64,000 bases of DNA from Paraburkholderia sediminicola (GCF_902859805.1 NZ_CADIKC010000020.1:1-64000), one strand, 5' to 3'; positions 43,712-52,364 are shown, counted from the first letter of the stretch. Notes: a model not told the origin generated them from the sequence alone. Numbers and translations: made by a program.

Positions 43712-44392
43712 ATGATCACGCGCCTTGTCCTGCAAACGACAGCCTGGCTGGTATGCATGGGCGCGCTGCTGTTCGGCGCCGCGGGTACGCTCGCGTGGCC
43801 CGCCGGCTGGTGGTATCTGATCGAGACCGGCGGGATGAGTTTGTGGGTCGGTTTCTGGCTGGCGCGCCACGATCCCGGCCTGCTTGCCGAGCGTCTTGCG
43901 CCGATCGTTCAGGCGCAACAAAGTCGCTGGGACCGCTTCTTTATGGTGGCCGTTGCAGTGATGTGGAGCGCCTGGCTGGTCTTGATGGCGCTCGATGCAA
44001 TGCGCTATCGCTGGTCGGCACCGCTGCCGGTATGGCTGGTGAGTGTCGGCTCGCTGAGTATCTTTGTCTGCATTTTCATGTGCATGATCGTCTTCCGGGC
44101 CAATAGCTATGCCGCGCCCGTCGTGAAGATCCAGGCCAGCCGCGGTCACAAAGTCATCGACACCGGCCCCTACGCGTTGGTCCGTCATCCGATGTACTCG
44201 GCCGCGCTGCTGTTGTTCATCGGCACGCCCTTGCTGCTCGGTTCGTGGTGGGGGCTTGCCTGCGTGCCGTTACTGGTGATCGGGATTGGCTGGCGTGCCG
44301 TGCGCGAGGAACGCGTACTGGCGGCGCAACTCGAGGGCTACACCGACTACACCACACGCGTGCGCTATCGCTTCGTGCCGTTCATCTGGTAG
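43712..44392 (+). CDS. Isoprenylcysteine methyltransferase-like membrane protein (ICMT/PEMT family)
   Basis: 226 residues, about five hydrophobic helices and a conserved C-terminal segment (GHKVIDTGPYALVRHPMYSAALLLFIGTPLLLGSWWGL, then EERVLAAQLEGYTDYTTRVRYRFVPFIW), the SAM-binding tail of the ICMT/PEMT superfamily. The methyl acceptor in bacteria is unknown for most members. It begins 59 bp after nat and may be co-transcribed with it. Only the part from 43712 is gene; the frame open from 43022 runs through nat in another frame. Confidence 0.88.
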   Translation: MITRLVLQTTAWLVCMGALLFGAAGTLAWPAGWWYLIETGGMSLWVGFWLARHDPGLLAERLAPIVQAQQSRWDRFFMVAVAVMWSAWLVLMALDAMRYRWSAPLPVWLVSVGSLSIFVCIFMCMIVFRANSYAAPVVKIQASRGHKVIDTGPYALVRHPMYSAALLLFIGTPLLLGSWWGLACVPLLVIGIGWRAVREERVLAAQLEGYTDYTTRVRYRFVPFIW

Positions 44393-44440
44393 GGCGCGCG
44401 AGGCGCCAACCCGGGGCGCGTGCGCTCCTTTCACGCCAAC

Positions 44441-44453
44441 CTGTCTAGACAAA
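44441..44453. promoter_or_regulatory. Upstream HutC-like palindrome
   Basis: TGTCTAGACA (44442-44451) is a perfect 10-bp palindrome, closely similar to the promoter-proximal site at 44614-44625 about 170 bp further on. It may be an auxiliary operator for looping. Confidence 0.5.
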
Positions 44454-44598
44454 GTGCACCATGCTGGCGCAACCGGCAGAGGCCGGTGCAGCGTCTTCGC
44501 CCTTTCAAAACTCCCTTAAAAGCCTTATCGGACGGCCTCGTCTAGGGGCTTACCCGATGATTTCGGCGATTTCGAAGAAATCTGCTTGCGATGGCTTT

Positions 44599-44626
44599 TT
44601 GACTCATGCAAGCTTGTCTATACAAA
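44599..44626 (+). promoter_or_regulatory. Candidate promoter with overlapping operator
   Basis: TTGACT (44599-44604) and TACAAA (44621-44626) are spaced by 16 bases. The palindrome-like TTGTCTATACAA (44614-44625) overlaps the -10 box and resembles HutC-family operators (TTGTATATACAA type). The binding protein is probably the GntR encoded at the end of this operon (49825-50586). Confidence 0.55.
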
Positions 44627-44682
44627 TTAGACGGCAGTTAAAAATCCAGCTCGACGGTTTCCTCAATCAAAGGAGTTTCGAC

Positions 44683-45543
44683 GTGAAAGTGAAGCGCACG
44701 ACGTTAGCAAAAGCATTGATGGGCGCCGTGCTCGGCGCCGCGACAATTTTCGCGGCACCGGTGCAGGCCAAAGACTGGAAAACGGTGACGATCGCGCTGG
44801 AAGGCGGTTACGCACCCTGGAACCTGACCTTGCCGGGCGGCAAGCTGGGCGGCTTCGAACCTGAGCTGGTCGCCAATCTGTGCGAGCGCATCAAGCTCCA
44901 GTGCAACCTCGTGGCGCAAGACTGGGACGGCATGATCCCCGGTCTGCAAGCCGGCAAGTTCGACGTCCTGATGGACGCGATCTCGATCACGCCGGAACGC
45001 GAAAAAATCATCGCGTTCTCGAAGCCGTACGCCGCCACGCCGGCCACGTTCGCCGTGACTGACGCAAAAGTGCTGCCCAAGGCCGTGCCCACCGCGGGCG
45101 TCATCAAGCTGTCGGGCGATCCGAAGACCGATCAACCCACCGTCGACGCCTTGCGCAAGCAGCTGAAGGGCAAGACCATCGGCATCCAGTCGGGCACGGT
45201 CTACACCAAGTTCATCAACGACGGCTTCAAGGACGTCGCCACGATCCGCGTCTACAAGACCTCGCCTGAGCGCGACCTCGATCTGGCCAACGGCCGTATC
45301 GACGCTTCGTTCGACGACGTGACCTACTACGCCGCCAACATCGACAAGAAAGAGACCGCGTCGATCGTCATGGCCGGCCCGAAGATCGGCGGCCCGATCT
45401 GGGGGCCGGGTGAAGGTCTCGCGTTCCGCAAGCAGGACGCCGACCTGAAAGCGAAGTTCGATACCGCGATCAGTGCTGCGCTCGCCGATGGCACGGTCAA
45501 GAAACTCTCCGCCAAGTGGTTCAAGACCGACGTCACGCCTTGA
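44683..45543 (+). CDS. Amino-acid ABC transporter, periplasmic binding protein (His/Lys/Arg/opine type)
   Basis: 286 residues from a GTG at 44683, which has AAAGGAG 7 bases upstream; the long in-frame leader before it is not coding. A signal peptide ends AAPVQAK. The fold is SBP_bac_3, with GGYAPWNLTLPGGKLGGFEPELVANL, DWDGMIPGLQAGKFDVLMDAISITPER and QSGTVYTKF. It is nearest in look to binding proteins for basic amino acids, histidine or octopine. It is the first gene of the operon that ends in the ammonia-lyase homologue and a HutC-like regulator. Confidence 0.92.
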   Translation: MKVKRTTLAKALMGAVLGAATIFAAPVQAKDWKTVTIALEGGYAPWNLTLPGGKLGGFEPELVANLCERIKLQCNLVAQDWDGMIPGLQAGKFDVLMDAISITPEREKIIAFSKPYAATPATFAVTDAKVLPKAVPTAGVIKLSGDPKTDQPTVDALRKQLKGKTIGIQSGTVYTKFINDGFKDVATIRVYKTSPERDLDLANGRIDASFDDVTYYAANIDKKETASIVMAGPKIGGPIWGPGEGLAFRKQDADLKAKFDTAISAALADGTVKKLSAKWFKTDVTP

Positions 45544-45636
45544 TTCACCTGAGCGTTCTGAGGTAACGGCAGGCGCGGCGTGAAAAACCGCGCCCGTCGA
45601 CTGGTTCGATCCGCCGTAATGGATGAGGGGTAGGGA

Positions 45637-46359
45637 ATGGCTCTGATAGAGATGCTCGGTTTCGGGTCGGAAGGCTGGGGCGGCGTGTTGCTGCTTGCGG
45701 CATTGATGACGGTCGCGCTCACGCTGGCAGCGCTCGCGGTCGGCGCCGTGTTCGGCGCACTGATTGCGGCGGCCAAGCTGTCGCGGTTTCGCACGCTGCG
45801 CGTGCTCGGCGATGCGTACACCACGGTGTTTCGCGGCGTGCCTGAGTTGCTCGTTATCTATCTGTTCTATTTCGGCGGCTCGACGCTCGTGACCACGATT
45901 GGTCAATGGTTCGGCGCGGACGGCTTTGTCGGTGTGCCGCCGTTCGTGATCGGCGCGCTCGCGGTCGGCATGATTTCCGGCGCGTATCAGGCCGAGGTGT
46001 ATCGCTCGGCGGTGCTCGCGGTATCGCGCGGCGAACTCGAAGCGGCGCGCTCGATCGGCATGCCCACCATGACGATGGCGCGCCGCATTCTGGTTCCGCA
46101 AGTGTTGCGTTTCGCGTTGCCGGGCATCGGCAACGTCTGGCAATTGAGCCTGAAAGACTCGGCGCTGATTTCCGTCACGGGGCTGGCCGAACTGCTGCGC
46201 GCCAGCCAGGTGGCGGCGGGTTCGACCCATCAGTACTTCACGTTCTTCGTGGTGGGCGGCGCGCTGTATCTGCTGATGACCAGCATCTCGAACCGGGTCT
46301 TCAACCACGCCGAAGCGCGCGTGGGCCGATCCTTCAAGCGCAACTTCGCGCGCAACTGA
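45637..46359 (+). CDS. Amino-acid ABC transporter, permease 1
   Basis: 240 residues, HisQ/M-type permease with about five helices and the EAA loop GELEAARSIGMPTMTMARRILVPQVLRFALPG. It pairs with the next gene to form the heterodimeric channel. GGGG/AGGG precedes the ATG. In opine and histidine importers the same pair of genes follows the binding protein. Confidence 0.92.
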   Translation: MALIEMLGFGSEGWGGVLLLAALMTVALTLAALAVGAVFGALIAAAKLSRFRTLRVLGDAYTTVFRGVPELLVIYLFYFGGSTLVTTIGQWFGADGFVGVPPFVIGALAVGMISGAYQAEVYRSAVLAVSRGELEAARSIGMPTMTMARRILVPQVLRFALPGIGNVWQLSLKDSALISVTGLAELLRASQVAAGSTHQYFTFFVVGGALYLLMTSISNRVFNHAEARVGRSFKRNFARN

Positions 46360-46374
46360 CGAGGACCGGACATC

Positions 46375-47130
46375 ATGCATTTCGACTTCGATTTTCTGCT
46401 CGACACGCTGCGGCAACTGATCGCGGCCGTGCCGACCACGCTCGGGCTGTTCTTCTGCTCGTTGATTCTCGGCGGCTTGCTCTCGCTGGTAATTGTCACG
46501 ATGCGCGTGTCGCCGCACTGGCTGCCGAACCGCTTCGCGCGTGCTTATATCCTCGTGTTCCGCGGCTCGCCGCTTCTGATCCAGATGTTCCTCGTCTACT
46601 ACGGCATGGGCCAGTTCGGCGTGATTCGCGAGAGCTTCCTGTGGCCGGTGTTGCGCGAGCCGTACATGTGCGCGGTTTTATCGTTGGCGCTGTGCACTGC
46701 TGGATATACCGCCGAGATTATCCGAGGCGGATTGATGGCGGTACCGGTCGGTCAGATCGAAGCGGGCTATTCGATCGGCCTGTCGGGTTTCGCGCTGCTA
46801 CGCCGCGTGATCGGTCCGATTGCGTTGCGCCAATGTTTGCCCGCGTATTCGACTGAGGCCGTGCTGCTCGTCAAATCCACCGCGCTCGCCAGTCTCGTCA
46901 CCGTGTGGGAAGTGACCGGCGTCGCGCAACAGATCATTCAGCAAACGTATCGCACCACGGAAGTATTCATCTGCGCCGCGTTGATTTATCTGTTCCTGAA
47001 TTTCGTCATCGTGCGTTTGCTCGGCTTCCTCGAGACGCGCCTGTCGCGCCATCTGCGCGCGGCGCCCGCGCAAAGCTCGCCGAGCCGGCCGGTTTCATCC
47101 ACGACCGAAGCACGCCGCGCCGCGCCCTGA
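46375..47130 (+). CDS. Amino-acid ABC transporter, permease 2
   Basis: 251 residues, second HisQ/M-type permease with the EAA loop VGQIEAGYSIGLSGFALLRRVIGPIALRQCLP. It starts 15 bp after permease 1, with GAGGA upstream. The C-terminal tail (about 25 residues) is Ser/Arg-rich and variable. Confidence 0.92.
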   Translation: MHFDFDFLLDTLRQLIAAVPTTLGLFFCSLILGGLLSLVIVTMRVSPHWLPNRFARAYILVFRGSPLLIQMFLVYYGMGQFGVIRESFLWPVLREPYMCAVLSLALCTAGYTAEIIRGGLMAVPVGQIEAGYSIGLSGFALLRRVIGPIALRQCLPAYSTEAVLLVKSTALASLVTVWEVTGVAQQIIQQTYRTTEVFICAALIYLFLNFVIVRLLGFLETRLSRHLRAAPAQSSPSRPVSSTTEARRAAP

Positions 47131-47164
47131 ACGAACGCATATCTTGCAGAATCTGGAGAATCTC

Positions 47165-47956
47165 ATGAACGCTACGGCACCTGTTGCACTGTCGGTCAAG
47201 AACATCCATAAGTCGTTCGGCGACCACCACGTGCTCAAAGGCATTTCGCTCGACGCCCATCAAGGCGATGTGATTTCAATTCTCGGCGCGAGCGGCTCCG
47301 GCAAGAGCACGTTCCTGCGCTGCCTGAATCTGCTCGAAACGCCGGATGACGGTTCGGTGGCGCTCGGCGGCGAAGAGCTGAAAATGAAGCGCCGTGGCGA
47401 CGGCAAGCTGCAACCGAGCGACCGCCGCCAGGTGGACCGGGTGCGCTCGCAACTGGGCATGGTGTTTCAGAACTTCAATCTCTGGTCGCACATGACGGTG
47501 CTGGAGAATCTGATCGAAGGGCCGATGCGCGTGCAAAAGCGCAGCCGCGCCGAATCGGTTGAAGAAGCGGAAGCGCTGCTGGCGAAGGTCGGTCTCGCGG
47601 AAAAACGCGCTCACTATCCGGCCCATCTGTCCGGTGGTCAGCAGCAGCGCGTGGCGATTGCGCGCGCTTTGGCGATGCATCCCAAAGTGATGCTGTTCGA
47701 TGAGCCGACCTCGGCGCTCGATCCCGAACTGGTCGGCGAAGTGCTGCGCGTGATGCGCTCGCTCGCCGAAGAAGGCCGCACGATGCTGGTCGTCACGCAC
47801 GAGATGGGTTTCGCGCGCCATGTGTCGAATCGCGTGATGTTCCTGCATCAAGGTCAGGTGGAAGCCGACGGTACGCCGGACGAAGTGTTCGTCGAATGCA
47901 AGTCGGACCGTTTCCGCCAGTTCGTGTCGAGCCACCAGGATCGCACGACTAACTAA
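47165..47956 (+). CDS. Amino-acid ABC transporter, ATP-binding protein
   Basis: 263 residues from the ATG at 47165 (GGAGA 5 bases upstream). Polar-amino-acid importer ATPase: Walker A GASGSGKSTFLRCL, Q-loop VFQNFNLWSHMTVLEN, signature LSGGQQQRVAIARAL, Walker B VMLFDEPTSALD, and H-loop VTHEMGFAR. It drives import through the two preceding permeases. The start at 47144 is less likely. Confidence 0.94.
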   Translation: MNATAPVALSVKNIHKSFGDHHVLKGISLDAHQGDVISILGASGSGKSTFLRCLNLLETPDDGSVALGGEELKMKRRGDGKLQPSDRRQVDRVRSQLGMVFQNFNLWSHMTVLENLIEGPMRVQKRSRAESVEEAEALLAKVGLAEKRAHYPAHLSGGQQQRVAIARALAMHPKVMLFDEPTSALDPELVGEVLRVMRSLAEEGRTMLVVTHEMGFARHVSNRVMFLHQGQVEADGTPDEVFVECKSDRFRQFVSSHQDRTTN

Positions 47957-48016
47957 CGCCTGTTGATCGGCATTCGCCGGTTACCACTTCATTACTTCAC
48001 TGGGCAGAGCACCATC

Positions 48017-49660
48017 ATGGCCGTGATCCGTTCCGATCGTCCTCTCGACTGGGCTCAGGTGGCGGCCATCGCCGCCGGCGAACCGCTCGAGCTTTCCGCC
48101 GATGCCCGCTCGCGCATCCGGGCGGCGCGCGTGCTGGTTGAGCAGATCGTCGAGCGCGGGATTCGCGCGTATGGCGTGAATACCGGCGTCGGCGCGTTGT
48201 GCGACGTGATCGTGTCGCCGCTCGAACAGCGCACGCTGTCGCGCAACATCCTGATGAGTCATGCGGTCGGCGTAGGCGCGCCGCTCGGTGTTGCCGAGAC
48301 CCGCGCGATCATGGCCGCGGCCGTCAACAATTTTGCACACGGGCATTCGGGGATTCGCCTCGAAGTCGCGGATCAACTGGTCGCGCTGCTCAATGCCGAT
48401 TGCCTGCCGGAGGTGCCGGCGTTCGGCTCGGTGGGTTATCTGAGCCATATGGCGCATATCGCGCTCGTCTGCATCGGCGAGGGGCATGTGCGCTATCGCG
48501 GTGAGCGTCTCAAAGGGCGAGACGCGCTGCAACTGCTCGGTCTCGAACCGCTGGTGCTCGAAGCGAAGGAAGGTTTAAGCCTGATCAACGGCACGCCCTG
48601 CGTGACGGGTCTCGCCGCGTTGGCGCTGGCGCGCGCCGCGCGTTTGCTCGACTGGACTGATCTGGTTTCCGCGATGAGCTTCGAGAATCTGCGCGGTCAA
48701 CTCGCGGCCTTCGACGAAGACTCGCTGGCGCTGCGCATTTCGCCGGGCCTGAACCTGGTCGGCGAACGCATGCGTACGGCGCTCGCCGATAGCGGCATTC
48801 TTGCCGCAGTGGTCGGCCAGCGCACGCAAGATCCGCTGAGCATGCGGACTATTCCGCACGTACATGGCGCCGCGCGCGACGTGCTCACCGGGACCGCCGA
48901 CGTGGTCAACCGCGAACTCGCGTCGATTACCGACAACCCGATCGTCGCCGGCACGCCGGAAAACCCGCGCGTCTATTCGCAGGCGCACGCGGTGGGGGCG
49001 TCGATCGCACTGGCGATGGACAGCCTCGCCACCGCAATCGCGCAAGTCGCGGCGATGGCCGAGCGGCGCCTCGACCGTCTCGTCAATCCGCTCGTGAGCG
49101 GCTTGCCGGCGTTTCTGGCGGAGCCGGGCGGCACCTGTTCGGGCTTCATGATCGCGCAGTACACGGCGGCCTCGCTGGTCGCGCAGAACCGGCGCCTCGC
49201 GATGCCCGCGAGTCTGGATGGTGGCATTACGTCCGGCCTGCAGGAGGACCACCTGTGCCATGCCACGCCCGCTGCGCTGAAAGCGTTGGAGATCGTCGAC
49301 AACGCCGGGCGTATCGTCGCCATCGAATTGCTGGCGGCGGCGCAAGCCTACGATCTGCAAAGCATCGACGCACCGCGCGCGCCGCACACGGATGCGCTCT
49401 GGCAACGCATCCGCCGCGCTGTGCCGACCTATCGCGACGATCGGCCGCTCGCTGACGACATGAGCATCGCGTTTCGCATCATCGCCGATGAAACGCCGCC
49501 GCCGCTGCCAAACCCGGGTAATATTCGGCCCGGGCCGGAGGCTTCAGTCAACGGCGCAGCGCTTGCCGCATTGGCGAACGTGACGAGCGTGGGCGCCACA
49601 GGCAAGCTCGACGCCGACGCGGCAGCCAACGACGGGCGGGCAACTGCCCACGCAGGTTGA
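48017..49660 (+). CDS. Histidine ammonia-lyase homologue lacking the MIO-forming Ala-Ser-Gly
   Basis: 547 residues, aromatic amino-acid ammonia-lyase fold over its whole length. Aligned by eye to HutH of Pseudomonas: Tyr52 (YGVNTG), His82 (MSHAVGVGAPL), Asn191 (KEGLSLINGT), Gln271 and Arg277 (QDPLSMRT) and the Glu of LQEDHL are all kept. In HutH the loop reads GSVG-ASG-DLAPLAH; here it reads GSVG-YLSHMAH (residues 137-147), so exactly Ala-Ser-Gly is missing and the next Asp is Tyr141. Tyr280 of HutH is Leu274 and the NFH motif is changed. Without ASG the MIO electrophile cannot form, so a normal ammonia elimination is not expected. The gene lies 60 bp after the ABC ATPase gene in an amino-acid import operon. 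Confidence 0.88.
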   Translation: MAVIRSDRPLDWAQVAAIAAGEPLELSADARSRIRAARVLVEQIVERGIRAYGVNTGVGALCDVIVSPLEQRTLSRNILMSHAVGVGAPLGVAETRAIMAAAVNNFAHGHSGIRLEVADQLVALLNADCLPEVPAFGSVGYLSHMAHIALVCIGEGHVRYRGERLKGRDALQLLGLEPLVLEAKEGLSLINGTPCVTGLAALALARAARLLDWTDLVSAMSFENLRGQLAAFDEDSLALRISPGLNLVGERMRTALADSGILAAVVGQRTQDPLSMRTIPHVHGAARDVLTGTADVVNRELASITDNPIVAGTPENPRVYSQAHAVGASIALAMDSLATAIAQVAAMAERRLDRLVNPLVSGLPAFLAEPGGTCSGFMIAQYTAASLVAQNRRLAMPASLDGGITSGLQEDHLCHATPAALKALEIVDNAGRIVAIELLAAAQAYDLQSIDAPRAPHTDALWQRIRRAVPTYRDDRPLADDMSIAFRIIADETPPPLPNPGNIRPGPEASVNGAALAALANVTSVGATGKLDADAAANDGRATAHAG

Positions 49661-49693
49661 CGACGCTCGTTGCTGCAATGGCGCGGCCGGCTC

Positions 49694-49749
49694 GAATGGA
49701 TAGATTCGAATTGATGGATTCGGATTAATGGATTCGAATTGATGGAGAC
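49694..49749 (+). repeat. Four 14-bp imperfect tandem repeats
   Basis: Consecutive units GAATGGATAGATTC, GAATTGATGGATTC, GGATTAATGGATTC and GAATTGATGGAGAC, phase-locked without gaps, between the lyase-like gene and the GntR gene. Copy-to-copy differences are two to five bases. They could be clustered binding sites or a replication-slippage product. Confidence 0.85.
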
Positions 49750-49824
49750 AGAGCTGGTGAGCGGGCTTACCCGCCGGTGAACCAGCCTAACGTGTACCAC
49801 CCGCGTACCACCCACGAGGTCGAC

Positions 49825-50586
49825 GTGAACACTATTACAAACGCGCAAACCGCAGACACGCAGGACCGCCCGGGTCGCACCGCCGAGACACCCGCCAAGG
49901 CGATGCCCGCCTATGAGCAGATCAAGCGCTATGTGATCAGGCGCATCAGCGAGGGTGACTGGAAGCCCGGCGGCCTGATCCCATCCGAAACGGAGCTGGT
50001 TAAAGAGTTCGGCGTCGCGCGCATGACGGTTTCGCGTGCGCTGCGTGAGCTCACCACCGAACGCGTGCTGACGCGCGTGCAAGGTTCCGGCACGTTCGTT
50101 GCGCCGCAGCGCTACGAATCCACGGTGCTGGAAATCCGCAATATCGCCGACGAAATCGCCGCGCGCGGCCATCGTCATTCCGCGCGCGTGCTGACGCTCG
50201 AACCCAGCGACGATCCGCATGCGCTCGAAGCGCTCGGCCTCGCCAACGGCCCGGCGTTTCACTCGTGCATTGTGCATAGCGAAGAGGGCGAGCCGATCCA
50301 GTACGAAGATCGCTACGTCAATCCAAAGGTGTTCCCCGAGTACCTGGAGCAGGACTTCACTGTCGAGACGCCGAATCACTACATGGTGCGGCTCGCGCCG
50401 ATCCAGCGCGCGGAGTTTCGTATCTATGCGCAGAAGCCCGACGCGTACGTGCGGCGGCATCTGATGATGGATATCGGCGAGCCTTGCCTGCAGCTATGGC
50501 GCCGCACATGGGTCGGTGATGATGTGGCGACGTCGGTGCAACTGTGGCATCCGGCATCGCGCTTCCATCTGGCGGGCAACGTCTGA
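49825..50586 (+). CDS. HutC-type GntR regulator (terminal gene of ABC operon 1)
   Basis: 253 residues from a GTG at 49825 preceded by ACGAGGT; a GTG at 49777 would add 16 residues without a ribosome site. GntR winged HTH: PAYEQIKRYVIRRISEGDW...LVKEFGVARMTVSRALRELTTERVLTRVQGSGTFVA. The C-terminal UTRA domain (about 95-245) binds small effectors, urocanate in the case of HutC. It is likely to repress its own operon through the TTGTCTATACAA site at 44614. Confidence 0.9.
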   Translation: MNTITNAQTADTQDRPGRTAETPAKAMPAYEQIKRYVIRRISEGDWKPGGLIPSETELVKEFGVARMTVSRALRELTTERVLTRVQGSGTFVAPQRYESTVLEIRNIADEIAARGHRHSARVLTLEPSDDPHALEALGLANGPAFHSCIVHSEEGEPIQYEDRYVNPKVFPEYLEQDFTVETPNHYMVRLAPIQRAEFRIYAQKPDAYVRRHLMMDIGEPCLQLWRRTWVGDDVATSVQLWHPASRFHLAGNV

Positions 50587-50603
50587 GTGGAGGCAAGCGG
50601 GCG

Positions 50604-50631
50604 AGGGCCCGGCGTTCGCGCCGCTAGCCCT
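50604..50631. terminator. Hairpin between the convergent GntR genes
   Basis: Inner stem CGGCG-TTCG-CGCCG with an outer AGGGC / GCCCT arm. The UUCG tetraloop makes it very stable. No clear T-run; it overlaps the last codons of the minus-strand gene. A bidirectional terminator is likely. Confidence 0.45.
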
Positions 50632-51424
50632 GCCGTTGCGACAGATCCGGTGTGAATCGGCAACCCAGCCGATACCGCGAGCCCGGATGCACGAAACGCG
50701 CGAACGTGACCGCCACGCCGCTCGTCCACGTGCGGCGCATCAGCGTCAGGCACGGCTCATCGGCACGAATTTCCAGCCACTCGGCTTCGGCGCGCGTCGG
50801 CAGACCCGCATCGACGACATGCTCGACGTCGTGCGCCGGTACGGTCTCGTACAGATACTCGGACGGCCTCGTCGTGGAGAAATCCTGCTTCAGGAAATCC
50901 GGCGCCGTGACCGGATTGACGTAGCGGTCTTCGAGCTGCACCGGCAGACCGTTCTCGCGATGCACGCAAATCACATGAAACACGGAAGCGCCGGGTGCAA
51001 GCCCTAAAGCGTTCGACACGGTCACCGGCGCGGTTTCGCGTTGCGAGAGGACGGTGTCGTAGCTGTATTCGTGACCGCGCGAGCGGATCTCATCGCCGAT
51101 ATGGGCGATCATCAGCAACGTCGATTGCGGCTTGGATTGTGCGACGAACGTGCCGACGCCGGACACGCGGGTGACGAGGCCTTCATCGGCGAGCTCGCGC
51201 AGCGCGCGGTTCACCGTCATGCGCGACACGCCTAACGTCGCGACCAGGTCCAGCTCGGACGGCAGACGGTCGCCCGCTTGCCGCTCGCCCGATTCGATGA
51301 TCTGGCGGATGTGATTCTTGACCTGTTCGTAGCGGGCGGCCGGTGCGTCGGCCACCACGCGCGCGGTTTTCATCGCCGCGGCGGGCGGGGTGTCGGGCGT
51401 TTTGCTGCGGACGGTGGAGGACAT
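50624..51424 (-). CDS. HutC-type GntR regulator (terminal gene of ABC operon 2)
   Basis: 266 residues from the ATG at 51424. GntR HTH (YEQVKNHIRQIIESGERQAGDRLPSELDLVATLGVSRMTVNRALREL) plus a UTRA effector domain with the HutC-like DRYVNP...FLKQDFS...TPSEYL pattern. It is a paralogue of the convergent gene at 49825-50586. It lies 70 bp after the ATPase gene of the second importer, so it probably controls that operon and perhaps the divergent oxygenase pair through the GTATATAC sites. Confidence 0.9.
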   Translation of the reverse strand: MSSTVRSKTPDTPPAAAMKTARVVADAPAARYEQVKNHIRQIIESGERQAGDRLPSELDLVATLGVSRMTVNRALRELADEGLVTRVSGVGTFVAQSKPQSTLLMIAHIGDEIRSRGHEYSYDTVLSQRETAPVTVSNALGLAPGASVFHVICVHRENGLPVQLEDRYVNPVTAPDFLKQDFSTTRPSEYLYETVPAHDVEHVVDAGLPTRAEAEWLEIRADEPCLTLMRRTWTSGVAVTFARFVHPGSRYRLGCRFTPDLSQRQG

Positions 51425-51494
51425 CGGCGGCCCTTGCGCTACAGTCCGTGTGAACTGCACGAGCCAGCCGAATCAGGAGGGCATTGGCGCGAGT

Positions 51495-52364
51495 TCATAC
51501 CGGCTCCGCATCATCCGGACCGCGCGCCCAGAAGGCGTTGCGGTCTAAGTAGTTTTGCAGGAACTGCCGCAAACGCGGCTGCCCGGCATCGTGGAAGACT
51601 TCGCGCGGCTTGCCTTGCACGGCGATGCGCCCCTGGTCGATGAACATGACCTTATCGGCGACCTGCGCGGCAAAGCCCATTTCGTGCGTGACCACGGCCA
51701 TCGTCATGCCGTCGCGCGCGAGCTGTTTCATCACTTGCAATACTTCGCCAACCAGCTCGGGATCGAGCGCCGAGGTCGGCTCATCGAACAGCATGATGTG
51801 CGGCTCCATCGCCAGCGCGCGGGCAATTGCAACGCGCTGCTGCTGGCCGCCCGAGAGTTTCGACGGGTAGGCATCGCCCTTATGCGCGAGGCCGACGGTT
51901 TCCAGCATCGCATTGGCGCGGCGGCGCGCTTCGTCGCGTGACAGATTGCGCACGCGCAGCAACGCTTCCATCACATTGCCGAGCGCTGTCATATGCGGCC
52001 ACAGATTGAATTGCTGAAACACCATGCCGACGTTGCGCCGCACGCGATTGATCTCGTTTTGCGACGCTCGCACACGTTTTCCATTGCGCTCGCTATAGCC
52101 GAGCAGTTCGCCTTCGATGCGCACATCGCCCTGGTCGTAAGTTTCGAGCGCGGCGAGGCAGCGCAGAAGCGTGCTCTTGCCCGAGCCCGACGGGCCGATG
52201 ATGCAGACCACTTCGGAGCGGGCGATCTCGAGATCGACGCCACGCAGTACTTCGACTTCGCCAAAGCGCTTGCGTAGATCGCGCACTTCGATCAGCGGCG
52301 CGCCGGGTGGCGTATCGAAGGCAGCAGTGGAAGTGGAAGACGGCATGTCGGCGATAGCGTTCAT
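51495..52364 (-). CDS. Amino-acid ABC transporter 2, ATP-binding protein
   Basis: 289 residues. Walker A GPSGSGKSTLLRCL, Q-loop VFQQFNLWPHMTALGN, signature LSGGQQQRVAIARAL, Walker B IMLFDEPTSALD, H-loop VTHEMGFAA. The first ~24 residues and last ~20 (ending in an acidic tail) extend beyond the GlnQ/HisP core. It belongs to the polar amino-acid group and drives the two permeases encoded upstream. Confidence 0.93.
   Translation of the reverse strand: MNAIADMPSSTSTAAFDTPPGAPLIEVRDLRKRFGEVEVLRGVDLEIARSEVVCIIGPSGSGKSTLLRCLAALETYDQGDVRIEGELLGYSERNGKRVRASQNEINRVRRNVGMVFQQFNLWPHMTALGNVMEALLRVRNLSRDEARRRANAMLETVGLAHKGDAYPSKLSGGQQQRVAIARALAMEPHIMLFDEPTSALDPELVGEVLQVMKQLARDGMTMAVVTHEMGFAAQVADKVMFIDQGRIAVQGKPREVFHDAGQPRLRQFLQNYLDRNAFWARGPDDAEPV

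Noticed and set aside
43022..44392. A 456-residue version of the ICMT-like protein
   Set aside because: The first half is an out-of-frame reading of nat; the membrane protein begins at 43712.
44704..46518. 604-residue open frame on the minus strand across the importer 1 genes
   Set aside because: Arg/His/Glu-rich antisense shadow. The opposite strand encodes recognisable binding protein and permeases with ribosome sites.
48017..49660. The lyase homologue as a frameshifted or truncated pseudogene
   Set aside because: The frame is intact over 547 codons, the missing bases are a multiple of three, and motifs on both sides align well.
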